A stretch of 45,014 bases of DNA, taken from Aeromicrobium sp. Lineage in GTDB: Bacteria; Actinomycetota; Actinomycetes; Propionibacteriales; Nocardioidaceae. The translations under genes and the position numbers were made by a program. The stretch is from the NCBI RefSeq assembly GCF_025965075.1, contig NZ_JAOPXQ010000047.1, positions 1 through 45,014 on the forward strand, written 5' to 3'. Within the stretch, counting starts at the first letter, position 1. Each line of letters begins with the position of its first letter. Below, one piece after another: positions 30,516 to 39,416 of this stretch. The notes below the pieces were generated by a model. It did no database searches and had not been told where the DNA came from. It saw only the letters and a list, made by a program, of their open reading frames with translations.

Positions 30516-33032
30516 GTGCGCCGCTTCGTCCTCGTGACCTCCTCCGTGCTGTTGCTGGCCGTCCTCGGGGCGGCGATCTTCTCGTTCGTCACGGTCCGCA
30601 AGTCGTTCCCCGACACGACCGGGGAGCTGACCGCGAGCGCGCTCAAGGGCACCGTCACGGTCCAGCGGGACGGCAAGGGCATCCCGCAGATCTATGCCGA
30701 CAATCCCGAGGACCTGTTCTTCGCGCAGGGCTTCGTCCAGGCGCAGGACCGCTTCTACGAGATGGACTTCCGCCGCCACGTCACGGCCGGGCGCCTGTCC
30801 GAGCTGGTCGGCGAGGGGGGGCTGGAGACCGACAAGTTCGTCCGCACGCTGGGCTGGCGCCGCACCGCCGAGAAGGAGCTGGCCCTCCTCGACGACACGA
30901 CGCTCTCGCTCGTCCGGGCGTACGCCCGAGGGGTCAACGAGTACATCGACGACCGGTCGGCGTCCCAGCTGTCGCTGGAGTACTCCGTCCTGTCGCTGAC
31001 CGGGCCGGACTACACGCCCGAGCCGTGGACCGCGGTCGACTCGCTGGCCTGGATCAAGGCCATGGCGTGGGACCTGCGCAGCAACATGGATGACGAGATC
31101 ACCCGGGTGCTGTCGACCGCCAAGCTGTCGGTCGACGAGGTCGAGGAGCTCTACCCTGGCTATCCCTCGGACCACGCCACGATCGCCGGCGAGGGCACCG
31201 TCGGGGGTGGCACGTTCCGCCGGACGGTGACACCCGATCCGGCCCTGGCCCGCTCCGCCGTGGCCTCGCTGTCGTCGGCACAGAAGGGCGCCGAGGCGTT
31301 GCCCGCGCTGCTGGGCATCGGGGAGGGCATCGGCTCCAACTCGTGGGTCGTCGACGGCGAGCACTCCACGACGGGCAAGCCGATCCTGGCCAACGACCCG
31401 CACCTGGCGCCCTCGATGCCGGGCATCTGGTACCAGGTCGGGCTGCACTGCCGCACCGTCAGCGCGGCCTGCCCGTACGACGTCTCGGGCTTCTCGTTCG
31501 CGGGTCTGCCCGGCGTGGTCGTCGGCCACAACGACCGGATCGCGTGGGGCGTCACGACGATGTACGCCGACGTCGCGGACCTGTACCTCGAGAAGGTCAC
31601 CGGCGACACGTACGAGTACGACGGACGGCAGCTCCCGCTCGAGACCCGTCAGGAGACGTTCGAGGTCGCGGACGGGGACACCGAGCGGATCACAGTCCGG
31701 TCGACCCGACACGGACCGATCCTGTCCGACCTCGACGACGACCTGTCGAGGGATGTCGCCGACGTCGGGGCGGGCCAGCAGGCCACGGCGACCCGAGGCG
31801 CGTACGAGGTGTCGCTCGGCTGGACCGCGCTGACGCCCGAGCCCACGATCAAGGCGGTCTTCGCCCTCGACAAGGCGCAGGACTGGGACGACTTCCGGGC
31901 CGCGGCGAAGCTGTTCACGGTGCCGGCGCAGAACCTCGTGTACGCCGACCGGGCCGGCAACATCGGCTATCAGTCGCCCGGCACGATCCCGGTGCGCCGC
32001 AAGGGCGACGGCCGGTGGCCGGTCCCCGGCTGGGACAAGAGCTACGGCTGGACGGGGACGATCCCGTTCGAGGAGCTCCCGACGGTCTACAACCCCGACG
32101 AGGGCTTCATCGTCACGGCCAACAACCGGGTCATCGGCAACCAGTACCCGCACGTCCTGGGTGCCGACACCGCCGACGGCTACCGGTCCGAGCGCATCCG
32201 TGACCTCATCACGGCCAAGGACAAGCTCAGCGTCGCGGACATGTCGCGGATCCAGAACGACACCTACAGCGCCAACGCCGCCCGGCTCGTGCCGGAGCTG
32301 CTCCGGATCCAGCTCGAGAGCGCCTACTACCGCCAGGGGCAGGCGACCCTCCGCGGGTGGGACTTCCGCCAGGACGTCGACTCGCCCGGTGCGGCGTACT
32401 TCAACGCGGTCTGGCGGCACCTGCTCGAGCGGACGTTCCACGACGAGCTGCCCAAGAACGCCTGGCCGACCGGTGGGGAGCGGTGGTTCACGATCGTCGC
32501 GAGCATCCTCGACCAACCCGGCAACCACTGGTGGGACGACACCACGACTCCGGGCATCAAGGAGACGCGCGACGAGATCCTCGCCGACGCGATGCGGGCC
32601 GCGCGGGACGAGCTGACGATGATCCAGTCCCGCAGCCCGAGCGAGTGGCGGTGGGGCACGATGCACAAGCTCGAGCTCGTCAACCCGACCCTGGGTGACT
32701 CGGGCGTCGGCCTGGTCAACCGCATCTTCAACCGTGGCCCGTTCAAGGTCGGTGGCGGCAGCGGCATCGTCGACGCGACGAGCTGGGACGCCACGGAGGG
32801 CTACGAGGTCACCGCGGTGCCGTCGATGCGGATGGTCGTGGACCTGGGCAATCTCGACCGCTCCCGCTGGATCCAGCTGACCGGCAACTCCGGTCACGCG
32901 TTCGACGACCACTACCTCGACCAGGCGCCGCTGTGGGCCAAGGGCGAGACGCTGCCGTGGGCGTTCGGCCGCAAGGCCGTGGCCGCATCGACCGACGACA
33001 CGCTGACGCTCAAGCCCAGCGGGACGAGCTAG
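30516..33032 (+). CDS. Penicillin acylase-family N-terminal nucleophile hydrolase
   Basis: An 838-residue Ntn-hydrolase precursor. One membrane anchor or signal (LVTSSVLLLAVLGAAIFSF) lies at residues 5-24. The alpha part includes GIPQIYADNPEDLFFAQGFV and QAQDRFYEMDFRRH. The predicted self-cleavage site is before Ser274 in GIGSNSWVVDG, which becomes the beta-subunit N-terminal nucleophile; ILANDPHLAPSMPGIWY and VVGHNDRIAWG follow. Substrates in the family are acyl-homoserine lactones, penicillins or other amides; here unknown. The track start at 30498 is replaced by GTG 30516 because GAGAAT lies 6 nt upstream and its own codons fall inside the longer reading. Confidence 0.92.
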   Translation: MRRFVLVTSSVLLLAVLGAAIFSFVTVRKSFPDTTGELTASALKGTVTVQRDGKGIPQIYADNPEDLFFAQGFVQAQDRFYEMDFRRHVTAGRLSELVGEGGLETDKFVRTLGWRRTAEKELALLDDTTLSLVRAYARGVNEYIDDRSASQLSLEYSVLSLTGPDYTPEPWTAVDSLAWIKAMAWDLRSNMDDEITRVLSTAKLSVDEVEELYPGYPSDHATIAGEGTVGGGTFRRTVTPDPALARSAVASLSSAQKGAEALPALLGIGEGIGSNSWVVDGEHSTTGKPILANDPHLAPSMPGIWYQVGLHCRTVSAACPYDVSGFSFAGLPGVVVGHNDRIAWGVTTMYADVADLYLEKVTGDTYEYDGRQLPLETRQETFEVADGDTERITVRSTRHGPILSDLDDDLSRDVADVGAGQQATATRGAYEVSLGWTALTPEPTIKAVFALDKAQDWDDFRAAAKLFTVPAQNLVYADRAGNIGYQSPGTIPVRRKGDGRWPVPGWDKSYGWTGTIPFEELPTVYNPDEGFIVTANNRVIGNQYPHVLGADTADGYRSERIRDLITAKDKLSVADMSRIQNDTYSANAARLVPELLRIQLESAYYRQGQATLRGWDFRQDVDSPGAAYFNAVWRHLLERTFHDELPKNAWPTGGERWFTIVASILDQPGNHWWDDTTTPGIKETRDEILADAMRAARDELTMIQSRSPSEWRWGTMHKLELVNPTLGDSGVGLVNRIFNRGPFKVGGGSGIVDATSWDATEGYEVTAVPSMRMVVDLGNLDRSRWIQLTGNSGHAFDDHYLDQAPLWAKGETLPWAFGRKAVAASTDDTLTLKPSGTS

Positions 33033-33054
33033 CGGGACGAGCCAGCGGCGCCGG

Positions 33055-33615
33055 CTAGGGGACGCGGAACAGCCCGGCCGGGGTGACCGCCATCTGCACG
33101 GGCACGTCGTGCGGCTCGTGCGGCAGCGTCGGCAGCAGCTCGTGGGTGAACACCACGGCGCACAGCGGCGCGGACGTCCCGGCGAGCGCGCGGTCGTAGT
33201 AGCCGGCGCCCCGTCCGAGCCGGTGACCCGCGTGGTCGACGGCCAGCGCCGGCAGGATCACCACGTCGCACGTCTCGAGCGCGTCGACCCCCAGGCGTAC
33301 GCCGGCCGGCTCCGGGATGCCGAGCGCGGTCGGCGTCACCGCTGCGGTCGGGTCGTACGTCGACCAGTCGAGCGTGTGGTCATCGAGGCTGATCGGCACG
33401 ACGACCTCGACCCCACGGTCGTGCAGCGCCGCGACGAGCGGGCCGGTGCCGGGCTCGGTCGGCATCGACAGGTAGCAGGCGACCCGGTTGGCGCGGGCGA
33501 TGACGGGTACCGCGAGCAGGTGCAGCGCGATCGCCTCGGCGGCCTCGGCACGCTCGCCGGGCGACATCGCACGACGTCGGTCGAGGAGCTCGCCGCGCAC
33601 CTGAGCCTTGGTCAC
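33055..33615 (-). CDS. 5-formyltetrahydrofolate cyclo-ligase
   Basis: A 186-residue ATP-dependent enzyme (methenyl-THF synthetase) that returns 5-formyl-THF to the folate pool as 5,10-methenyl-THF. It has the N-terminal basic helix KAQVRGELLDRRRAMSP, the substrate region ACYLSMPTEPGTGPLV, and the ATP loop HRLGRGAGYYDRAL near residue 130. The GTG at 33615 follows TAGCGT by 6 nt on the minus strand (leaderless). It is divergent from galU with 52 bp between the start codons, a neighbourhood common in actinobacteria. Confidence 0.94.
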   Translation of the reverse strand: MTKAQVRGELLDRRRAMSPGERAEAAEAIALHLLAVPVIARANRVACYLSMPTEPGTGPLVAALHDRGVEVVVPISLDDHTLDWSTYDPTAAVTPTALGIPEPAGVRLGVDALETCDVVILPALAVDHAGHRLGRGAGYYDRALAGTSAPLCAVVFTHELLPTLPHEPHDVPVQMAVTPAGLFRVP

Positions 33616-33667
33616 GCGCTGACGCTAACCTATGGGCGCCGGAAGGCGCTCGAACTAAGGAGGTCTC

Positions 33668-35038
33668 GTGACGGGCTTGGAGCAGGCGCAGCAACGGATG
33701 GTGGACGCGGGGGTGCCGCAGCGAGCGATCGACGTGTTCTCCTCCTTCTACGGACAGCTCGAGGGGGGCGCCTCCGGGATGATCCCGGAGTCCGAGGTGG
33801 ACCCGCTCGTCGACATCGACCACGCCGGTGCGATCTCGCTGACCGACGAGCAGTGCCGCGAGGCGGCCGCCGTCACGGCTGTCATCAAGCTCAACGGCGG
33901 CCTCGGCACCTCGATGGGGCTCGACCGGGCCAAGACCCTGCTGCCCGTCCGGCCCGACCTGACGTTCCTCGACGTCATCGCGGGACAGGTCCTGCACCTG
34001 CGCGAGCAGCTCGGCGTGACGCTGCCGCTGCTGTTCATGAACAGCTTCCGCACCCGCGACGACACCCTGGCCGCGCTCGCGAAATACGACGACCTCGCGG
34101 TCGAGGGACTGCCGATCGACTTCCTGCAGAATCGTGAGCCCAAGCTCCGCACCGACGACCTGACGCCCGTCGACTGGCCGGCCGACCCGTCGCTCGAGTG
34201 GTGCCCCCCGGGACACGGCGACCTCTACACCGCGCTCGAGGTCTCCGGGATCCTCGACGCCCTGATCGACGCCGGCTACCGCTACGCCACGGTCTCCAAC
34301 GCCGACAACCTCGGTGCCGCGCCGGACCCGGCGATGATGGGCTGGTTCGCGGCCTCGGGCGCGCCCTACGCCGCCGAGGTCTGCCGACGCACTCCCGCGG
34401 ACGTCAAGGGCGGCCACATCGTGGTCCGCAAGAGCGACGGCCGCCTGGTCCTGCGGGAGACCGCGCAGACCCCCGACGAGGACGCCGCGGCGGCCGCCGA
34501 TCCCGAGCGGCACCGCTACTTCCACACCAACAACCTGTGGTTCGACCTGCGGGTCATGAAGCAGACGCTCGAGGACCGCGAGGGCGTCCTCGGCCTGCCG
34601 CTGATCCGCAACACCAAGACCGTCGACCCCACCGACAAGTCCTCGACCGAGGTCGTGCAGATCGAGTCCGCGATGGGTGCCGCCGTCGAGGTGTTCGACG
34701 GGGCGACCGCGATCGAGGTCGACCGGTCCCGGTTCCTGCCGGTCAAGACGACCAACGACCTGCTCCTGCTGCGGTCGGACGTCTACGGCGTGGGGGACGA
34801 CTTCCGCGTGCGCTCGCAGGTCGACGCGGCCCCGCTGGTCGACCTCGACCGCCGGTTCTACTCCACGATCGCGGACTTCGACGCGCGGCTGCCGTCGCCC
34901 CCGTCGCTGGTCGAGGCGCGGCGGCTGACGGTCCGCGGGGACTGGCGGTTCGGCCGCGGAGTCACCGTGCGTAGGGACGTCACCCTGGACGACACCGGCA
35001 CGGCCGAGAGCGTCGCGGCGGACACCCGGTTAGGCTGA
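33668..35038 (+). CDS. galU: UTP-glucose-1-phosphate uridylyltransferase
   Basis: A 456-residue enzyme making UDP-glucose from UTP and glucose 1-phosphate for cell-wall glycans. It belongs to the eukaryotic-like UDPGP family (PF01704), not the short bacterial GalU family: KLNGGLGTSMG is the nucleotide loop, followed by LLFMNSFRTRDDT, CPPGHGDLYTAL and TVSNADNLGA. The C-terminal part has the left-handed beta-helix-like end. It has a canonical ribosome site (AAGGAGG, 5 nt before GTG 33668) behind a -10-like TAACCT at 33626-33631, giving a leader of about 30 nt. It is the first gene of the run to rimJ. Confidence 0.94.
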   Translation: MTGLEQAQQRMVDAGVPQRAIDVFSSFYGQLEGGASGMIPESEVDPLVDIDHAGAISLTDEQCREAAAVTAVIKLNGGLGTSMGLDRAKTLLPVRPDLTFLDVIAGQVLHLREQLGVTLPLLFMNSFRTRDDTLAALAKYDDLAVEGLPIDFLQNREPKLRTDDLTPVDWPADPSLEWCPPGHGDLYTALEVSGILDALIDAGYRYATVSNADNLGAAPDPAMMGWFAASGAPYAAEVCRRTPADVKGGHIVVRKSDGRLVLRETAQTPDEDAAAAADPERHRYFHTNNLWFDLRVMKQTLEDREGVLGLPLIRNTKTVDPTDKSSTEVVQIESAMGAAVEVFDGATAIEVDRSRFLPVKTTNDLLLLRSDVYGVGDDFRVRSQVDAAPLVDLDRRFYSTIADFDARLPSPPSLVEARRLTVRGDWRFGRGVTVRRDVTLDDTGTAESVAADTRLG

Positions 35039-35043
35039 CACGC

Positions 35044-36468
35044 ATGTCCTCAGGAGGAAATGACCACGGACCGGAGCAGCGCATGCTCCCGACCGAGCCG
35101 GGTCAACCTCCTGCACAGGCCGGCCCGAGCACCGCTGGGGCCGGCGACGAGGAGCTCACCCAGCCCGTGACGCGTCCCGAGACCCCGGCCAGCGAGGCGG
35201 CACCGGCACCGGCCGTCCGCCCCCGGCCCGAGAGCGTCCGGGAGGGCGTCCTGACGGTCGAGGACCACCTCGAGAAGATCCTGCGCGGCATCGGGCCGCT
35301 GGCCCCCTACGAGCAGCCGCTCGTCGAGTCGCTGGGCCTGCCGATCCATGAGGCGTTCGTCAGCCCGATCGACCTGCCCCGCTTCGACAACTCCTCGATG
35401 GACGGCTACGCCGTGCGCGCCGAGGACATCACCGGAGCCACCCGCCAGCAGCCCGTGACCCTGCCGGTCGTCGGCGAGATCTCCGCCGGATCGGCCAAGC
35501 CGTTCGCGATCAGCGCCGGCACCGCGGTCAAGATCATGACCGGCGCCCCGATCCCGCGCGGCGCCGACGCCGTCGTGCCGTTCGAGGAGACCGATCGCGG
35601 CAACGCCCGCGTGCAGATCTACGCCTCGGCCGACCGGGGCGCCCGGATCCGCCCCCAGGGCGAGGACATCCGCACCGGCGACACCGTGCTGGCCGAGGGC
35701 ACGGTCCTCGGCCCGCGCGAGATCAGCCTCCTGGCCTCGCTCGGCGCGCCCCGGGTCAAGGCCCGGCCGCGCCCCCGTGTCGTCGTGATCTCGACCGGCA
35801 GCGAGCTGCGCGAGCCCGGGACCCACCTCGACTACGACTCGATCTTCGACGGCAACAGCTACATGCTGGCCGCGGCGGTGCGCGAGGCCGGAGCGATCTG
35901 CTACCGCGTCGGGGCGGTCGACGACAGCCCGCGCCGGTTCCAGCGGGTCCTGTCCGAGCAGCTCGTGCGCGCCGACCTGGTGGTCACCAGCGGCGGCATC
36001 AGCAAGGGCGACCACGACGTCGTCAAGGAGACGCTGTCGGCGCTCGGGACGGTCGACTTCAACGAGGTCGCGATGCAGCCGGGCAAGCCGCAGGGCTTCG
36101 GCAAGGTCTTCGACGAGCAGACCCCCATCATCACGCTGCCGGGCAACGCCGTGTCGGCCTACGTGTCGTTCGAGGTGTTCGTCCTGCCGGCGATCCGCCG
36201 CATGATGGGCCGGACGCCCTACCGCCGCCCCATGGTCCACGCCGTGCTGGCGTCCGACCTGCGATCGCGGCCGGGCGTGCGGCAGTACGTCCGCGCGGTC
36301 TTCGAGGTCACGCACCGCGGTGCCAAGGTCACCCCGTTGGAGGGCGCCGGGTCCCACATGGTCGGGACGCTGGCCAAGGCCAACGCGCTGATCATCGTCG
36401 GGGAGGACCAGACCGCCCTCAACCTCGGCGACACGGTCCGCACCCTCGTGCTGGACAGGCCCTTCTAG
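35044..36468 (+). CDS. moeA: MoeA/Glp-like molybdopterin molybdotransferase with disordered extension
   Basis: A 474-residue MoeA-fold protein. A proline/glutamate-rich, disordered-looking extension covers residues 1-66; the MoeA core then shows [43 protein letters not shown] and [17 protein letters not shown] (GNA where many MoeA have GNP). MoeA inserts molybdate into adenylated molybdopterin. In Corynebacterium the homologue Glp binds FtsZ and the membrane receptor GlpR in cell division. Both jobs fit the neighbours: moaC and mogA follow, and sepX/glpR lies downstream. The ATG at 35044 sits 7 nt after TAGGCT, which is formed by the end of galU, so it has its own leaderless promoter. Confidence 0.93.
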   Translation: MSSGGNDHGPEQRMLPTEPGQPPAQAGPSTAGAGDEELTQPVTRPETPASEAAPAPAVRPRPESVREGVLTVEDHLEKILRGIGPLAPYEQPLVESLGLPIHEAFVSPIDLPRFDNSSMDGYAVRAEDITGATRQQPVTLPVVGEISAGSAKPFAISAGTAVKIMTGAPIPRGADAVVPFEETDRGNARVQIYASADRGARIRPQGEDIRTGDTVLAEGTVLGPREISLLASLGAPRVKARPRPRVVVISTGSELREPGTHLDYDSIFDGNSYMLAAAVREAGAICYRVGAVDDSPRRFQRVLSEQLVRADLVVTSGGISKGDHDVVKETLSALGTVDFNEVAMQPGKPQGFGKVFDEQTPIITLPGNAVSAYVSFEVFVLPAIRRMMGRTPYRRPMVHAVLASDLRSRPGVRQYVRAVFEVTHRGAKVTPLEGAGSHMVGTLAKANALIIVGEDQTALNLGDTVRTLVLDRPF

Positions 36469-36941
36469 TGGCGGACCGTCTGACCCACGTGGACGACTCC
36501 GGGGCGGCGCGGATGGTCGATGTCACGGCCAAGGACATCACCGCCCGGACCGCCACGGCCCGCGGCCGGGTCGAGGTCAGCAGCGAGGTCGTGGCGCTGC
36601 TGCGCGGCGACGGCATGCCCAAGGGCGATGCCCTGGCGGTCGCCCGGATCGCCGGCATCATGGCCACGAAGCGGACGCCCGACCTCATCCCGCTGTGCCA
36701 CCCGCTCGCGATCAGCGGTGTGGAGGTCGACCTCGAGGTCGACGACGGTGTCGTCCTCATCCAGGCGACGGTCCGGACCGCGGACCGTACCGGCGTCGAG
36801 ATGGAGGCGTTGACCGCCGTCAGCGTCGCCGCGCTGACCGTCGTCGACATGGTCAAGGCGGTCGACAAGCTCGCCCGGATCACCGACATCGAGGTCATGG
36901 CGAAGTCCGGCGGCAAGAGCGGGGACTGGCAGCGCTCATGA
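36468..36941 (+). CDS. moaC: Cyclic pyranopterin monophosphate synthase MoaC
   Basis: A 157-residue enzyme that, after MoaA, closes cyclic pyranopterin monophosphate in molybdenum cofactor synthesis. Family motifs are [31 protein letters not shown], and [23 protein letters not shown] with the active-site lysine region, ending [10 protein letters not shown]. The GTG start overlaps the moeA stop by one base (TAGTG) and the 3' end overlaps mogA by ATGA, so moeA, moaC and mogA are coupled. Confidence 0.96.
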   Translation: MADRLTHVDDSGAARMVDVTAKDITARTATARGRVEVSSEVVALLRGDGMPKGDALAVARIAGIMATKRTPDLIPLCHPLAISGVEVDLEVDDGVVLIQATVRTADRTGVEMEALTAVSVAALTVVDMVKAVDKLARITDIEVMAKSGGKSGDWQRS

Positions 36942-37423
36942 AGGCAGCCGTCGTCGTCGCGTCCAACCGTGCCTCGAGCGGTGTCTACGAGGACACCACG
37001 GGCCCGCTGATCGTGGACGCCCTGCGGAGCTGGGACTTCGAGGTCGGCCCGCCGGCCGTCGTCCCGGACGGTCAGCCGGTCGCCGACGCCATCCGTGCGG
37101 CGCTCGTCGATGGCGCGGTGGCGGTCATCACGACCGGCGGGACCGGGATCAACCCGACGGACCGCACCCCCGAGGCGACGCGTCCCCTCCTGGATCGTGA
37201 GCTCCCCGGCGTCGCCGAGGCGATGCGGGCGCGCGGCGTCGCCAACGGGATCGCCACGGCATCCCTGTCGCGGGGACTCGTCGGAGTAGCCGGATCGGCT
37301 ATCGTCGCGAACCTGCCCGGCTCGCGTGGAGGCGTCAAGGATGGTCTCGCGGTGCTGGCCGAGGTCCTGCCGCACGCGGTCGACCAGCTGCAGGGCGGCG
37401 ACCACCCCAGGAGCGAGTCCTGA
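36938..37423 (+). CDS. mogA: Molybdopterin adenylyltransferase, MogA/MoaB-like
   Basis: A 161-residue MoCF-domain protein that adenylates molybdopterin for molybdenum insertion by MoeA. It has [19 protein letters not shown] near the start, the motif [19 protein letters not shown], and the C-terminal [19 protein letters not shown]. MogA and MoaB homologues are hard to tell apart by eye; its place after moaC and moeA supports the adenylyltransferase role. ATG 36938 overlaps the moaC stop (ATGA), and the gene's own TGA overlaps the inferred CTG start of rimJ. Confidence 0.92.
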   Translation: MKAAVVVASNRASSGVYEDTTGPLIVDALRSWDFEVGPPAVVPDGQPVADAIRAALVDGAVAVITTGGTGINPTDRTPEATRPLLDRELPGVAEAMRARGVANGIATASLSRGLVGVAGSAIVANLPGSRGGVKDGLAVLAEVLPHAVDQLQGGDHPRSES

Positions 37424-38010
37424 GCGCCGGCTGGCCGGTCACGCTGTCGCACGGCTCGATCGGCGTCCGTCCGCTGCGACGTCGCGACGCCCGCGCGTGG
37501 CGGAGGCTGCGAGCCGCCAACGCGGAGTGGCTCGGACCGTGGGAGGCGACGTTGCCCCGGGAGGCCGGACAGACCTCGACGTCGTACGTCGCGATGATCG
37601 GCGCCCTGCGTCGTCGGGCCCGGCTCGGGCAGGCCATGCCGTTCGCGCTGACCTGGGACGACGAGCTCGTCGGGATGCTGACGGTCAACGGGATCACGTG
37701 GGGCTCGGCGCGCTGGGCCAACCTGGGCTACTGGGTCGCGCGGAGCCACGCGGGCCGCGGGATCACCCCGACGGCGGTGGCGCTGGTCTGCGACCATCTG
37801 CTGACGACCGCGGGGTTGCACCGGATCGAGATCTCGATCCGGCCGGAGAACGCCGCGAGCCTGCGGGTCGTGGACAAGCTGGGCTTCTCCGAGGTCGGGC
37901 TCGCTCGCCGCTACCTGCACATCGCGGGGGAGTGGCGGGACCACCGGGTCTTCCAGATCCTGGCCGAGGACGCGCCGAACGGCCTGCTGTCCCGGCTCAC
38001 CTCGCGCTAG
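37420..38010 (+). CDS. rimJ: GNAT N-acetyltransferase, RimJ-like, probable CTG start
   Basis: A 196-residue GNAT enzyme of the RimJ/RimL type, probably acetylating protein N-termini. The acetyl-CoA region reads WVARSHAGRGITPTAVALV and the C-terminal part has LHRIEISIRPENAASLRVVDKLGF. The track begins at TTG 37552, which cuts off the conserved N-terminal strand. The frame continues upstream through GWPVTLSHGSIGVRPLRRRD without any ATG, GTG or TTG, up to CTG 37420-37422. That CTG has AGGAG 6 nt upstream and overlaps the mogA stop as CTGA. I therefore place the start at the CTG. Confidence 0.85.
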   Translation: MSAGWPVTLSHGSIGVRPLRRRDARAWRRLRAANAEWLGPWEATLPREAGQTSTSYVAMIGALRRRARLGQAMPFALTWDDELVGMLTVNGITWGSARWANLGYWVARSHAGRGITPTAVALVCDHLLTTAGLHRIEISIRPENAASLRVVDKLGFSEVGLARRYLHIAGEWRDHRVFQILAEDAPNGLLSRLTSR

Positions 38011-38077
38011 ACCCTCGGGTGGACCGGTGAGCGGTGCGCCAGCGTTCAAGGGGTGGATCGATGTGGCCGCCAGCGCA

Positions 38078-38376
38078 TCAGCCCGGGCGGGCGGCTATTG
38101 GCGGAGGTGGCCGGGTGGGCCCGATGTTGCGAGCCATCCCGACCTCACCGATCACCGACAGCCCCGGATCGCCCTGACCCAGGCCGATCCGGTGGACCGC
38201 TCGTCGTACGAGGCCGCGACCTGGGCGGCCTGCTCGGCCTGCGCCGCACGGATCACCCGGTCCAGCGCGACAATCGCCTCGACCCGGACGAAACCGGTCT
38301 CCACGACCGGCAGCGACTCGAAGTCGTACGACAGCACCTGACCCAACAGGGAGTCGATCGGCGCGTCCTCTAACAT
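38078..38376 (-). pseudogene. Decayed DUF222/HNH endonuclease (13E12-like) N-terminal fragment
   Basis: The minus strand encodes MLEDAPIDSLLGQVLSYDFE onward through VALDRVIRAAQAEQAAQVAA for 74 residues, which matches the N-terminal helix region of actinobacterial DUF222/HNH (REP13E12-like) proteins. A frameshift near 38160 moves the matching frame: LSVIGEVGMARNIGPTR continues the domain in another frame, then similarity is lost near 38111 and a stop comes at 38078. The catalytic HNH part is absent. The family is often multicopy and recombinogenic, so a functional copy may exist elsewhere in the genome. The fragment lies between rimJ and sepX and breaks an otherwise conserved cluster. Confidence 0.72.
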
Positions 38377-38383
38377 GCTTCGA
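38369..38383 (-). promoter_or_regulatory. Degenerate LexA-box-like sequence over the pseudogene start
   Basis: The minus strand reads TCGAAGCATGTTAGA, one base short of and one substitution away from the actinobacterial SOS box TCGAAC-N4-GTTCGA. The ATG of the fragment is inside it, as I recall for many 13E12-family genes. It looks like a decayed SOS operator. Confidence 0.4.
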
Positions 38384-38566
38384 CTCCAGAGGCCGCCACC
38401 GACACGAACTCTCTGCAAGGGCAGCCCATTCCGTGACCTGTGGAAGCGGTCCCGTCGACGGGAGGGGCGCCGCGGGCCGAGCGAGTCACACACGCCCCAC
38501 AAGTTCTCAGGCGACACACGCCCGTGCTGCGGGTGATGGGGCTGCTGACCGCCTACCGTTTTGCTC

Positions 38567-39373
38567 GTGGGCCAGAGTGGTGGGTTGATCATTGCGTTCG
38601 TCGTCGTTGTCTGGGCGGCGTACTTCATTCCGCTTGCCCTCCGCCGCTATGACGAGGCCGGCAAGAACGACTCCGTCGAGACCTCCGGGTCGCTCGGCCG
38701 TGTCATCTCCCGCCCGACGCCCGCGACCGCAGCGCCTGTGATCGCCGAGAAGGTCGACGTGACGCCGGCCGCTGCGACCGACACCCCCGCTCGTACGCTC
38801 GACCGACCCGCCGCACGACTGGCAGCCCGTCGCCGTCGCCGCACCCTGCTCACGCTGCTGGCGCTCACCGCCGTCGTCGGGATCCTTGCCGGACTCGGGG
38901 TCGTCCCCGTCCTCGCGCTGGCGGTCCCCGCGGTCCTCGACATCGCCTGGCTCGTCGCCTGCCGTGTCCAGGTCCGTGGTGAGCTCGGCCTCGCTGCGCC
39001 CAAGCTGCCGCGCAAGCGGGACACGCCGGTCGCGTTCGACGAGGAGGACACGATCATCGTGTCCGGCCAGTTCGAGGACATCAACCCGGGTCGCAAGCAC
39101 CGGATGGAGGACGTGGCCCTCGAGGTCGACGCCCTCGATGACCAGATCGTGATCGCGGTCCCGTCCGTCTCGACCGCCGGCGAGGCTCTCTGGGACCCGC
39201 TGCCGGTCACCCTGCCGACCTACGTCACCAAGCCGCGTGCCGGCCGGACGGTCCGCACGATCGACTTCTCGCAGCCCGGAACGTGGACCTCGGGACACAT
39301 CGAGGGCGAGGACGTCGAGCTGCCGAAGAGGGCCGACGGACCCGACCAGCAACGCCGCGCAGTGGGTCACTGA
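38567..39373 (+). CDS. sepX: SepX/GlpR-like divisome membrane protein
   Basis: A 268-residue membrane protein. An N-terminal helix (GGLIIAFVVVVWAAYFIPLALR) opens with the family pattern, followed by a polar loop of about 60 residues rich in Thr, Ala and Pro, an arginine-rich stretch (RLAARRRRR), two more helices (LLTLLALTAVVGILAGLGVV, VLALAVPAVLDIAWLVACRV) and a C-terminal soluble part. In Streptomyces SepX and in Corynebacterium GlpR such proteins work at the division site, GlpR as receptor for Glp. Its position after galU, moeA/glp and rimJ supports this. GTG 38567 lies 7 nt after TACCGT (leaderless); the track's TTG at 38561 is not preferred. Confidence 0.82.
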   Translation: MGQSGGLIIAFVVVVWAAYFIPLALRRYDEAGKNDSVETSGSLGRVISRPTPATAAPVIAEKVDVTPAAATDTPARTLDRPAARLAARRRRRTLLTLLALTAVVGILAGLGVVPVLALAVPAVLDIAWLVACRVQVRGELGLAAPKLPRKRDTPVAFDEEDTIIVSGQFEDINPGRKHRMEDVALEVDALDDQIVIAVPSVSTAGEALWDPLPVTLPTYVTKPRAGRTVRTIDFSQPGTWTSGHIEGEDVELPKRADGPDQQRRAVGH

Positions 39374-39416
39374 GTGGCCTGATAAAGTTGGCGAGCGCCC
39401 GCAGTTCGGGGCGCAT

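Noticed and set aside
29193-32912. A 1239-residue minus-strand ORF
   Set aside because: Antisense shadow of the two CNNM/CBS genes and the penicillin acylase gene. Its composition (Arg, Asp, Val, Gly repeats) is typical of reverse frames in GC-rich DNA.
33007-33052. Tandem copy of AGCGGGACGAGC around the penicillin acylase stop
   Set aside because: A 13-bp duplication near the stop codon, too short to carry meaning and explainable by slippage.
33632-33658. Short ORF ATG...TAA before galU, overlapping its ribosome site
   Set aside because: Its ATG follows the -10-like TAACCT directly, so the transcript should start downstream of it; it does not overlap the galU start as the four accepted micro-ORFs do.
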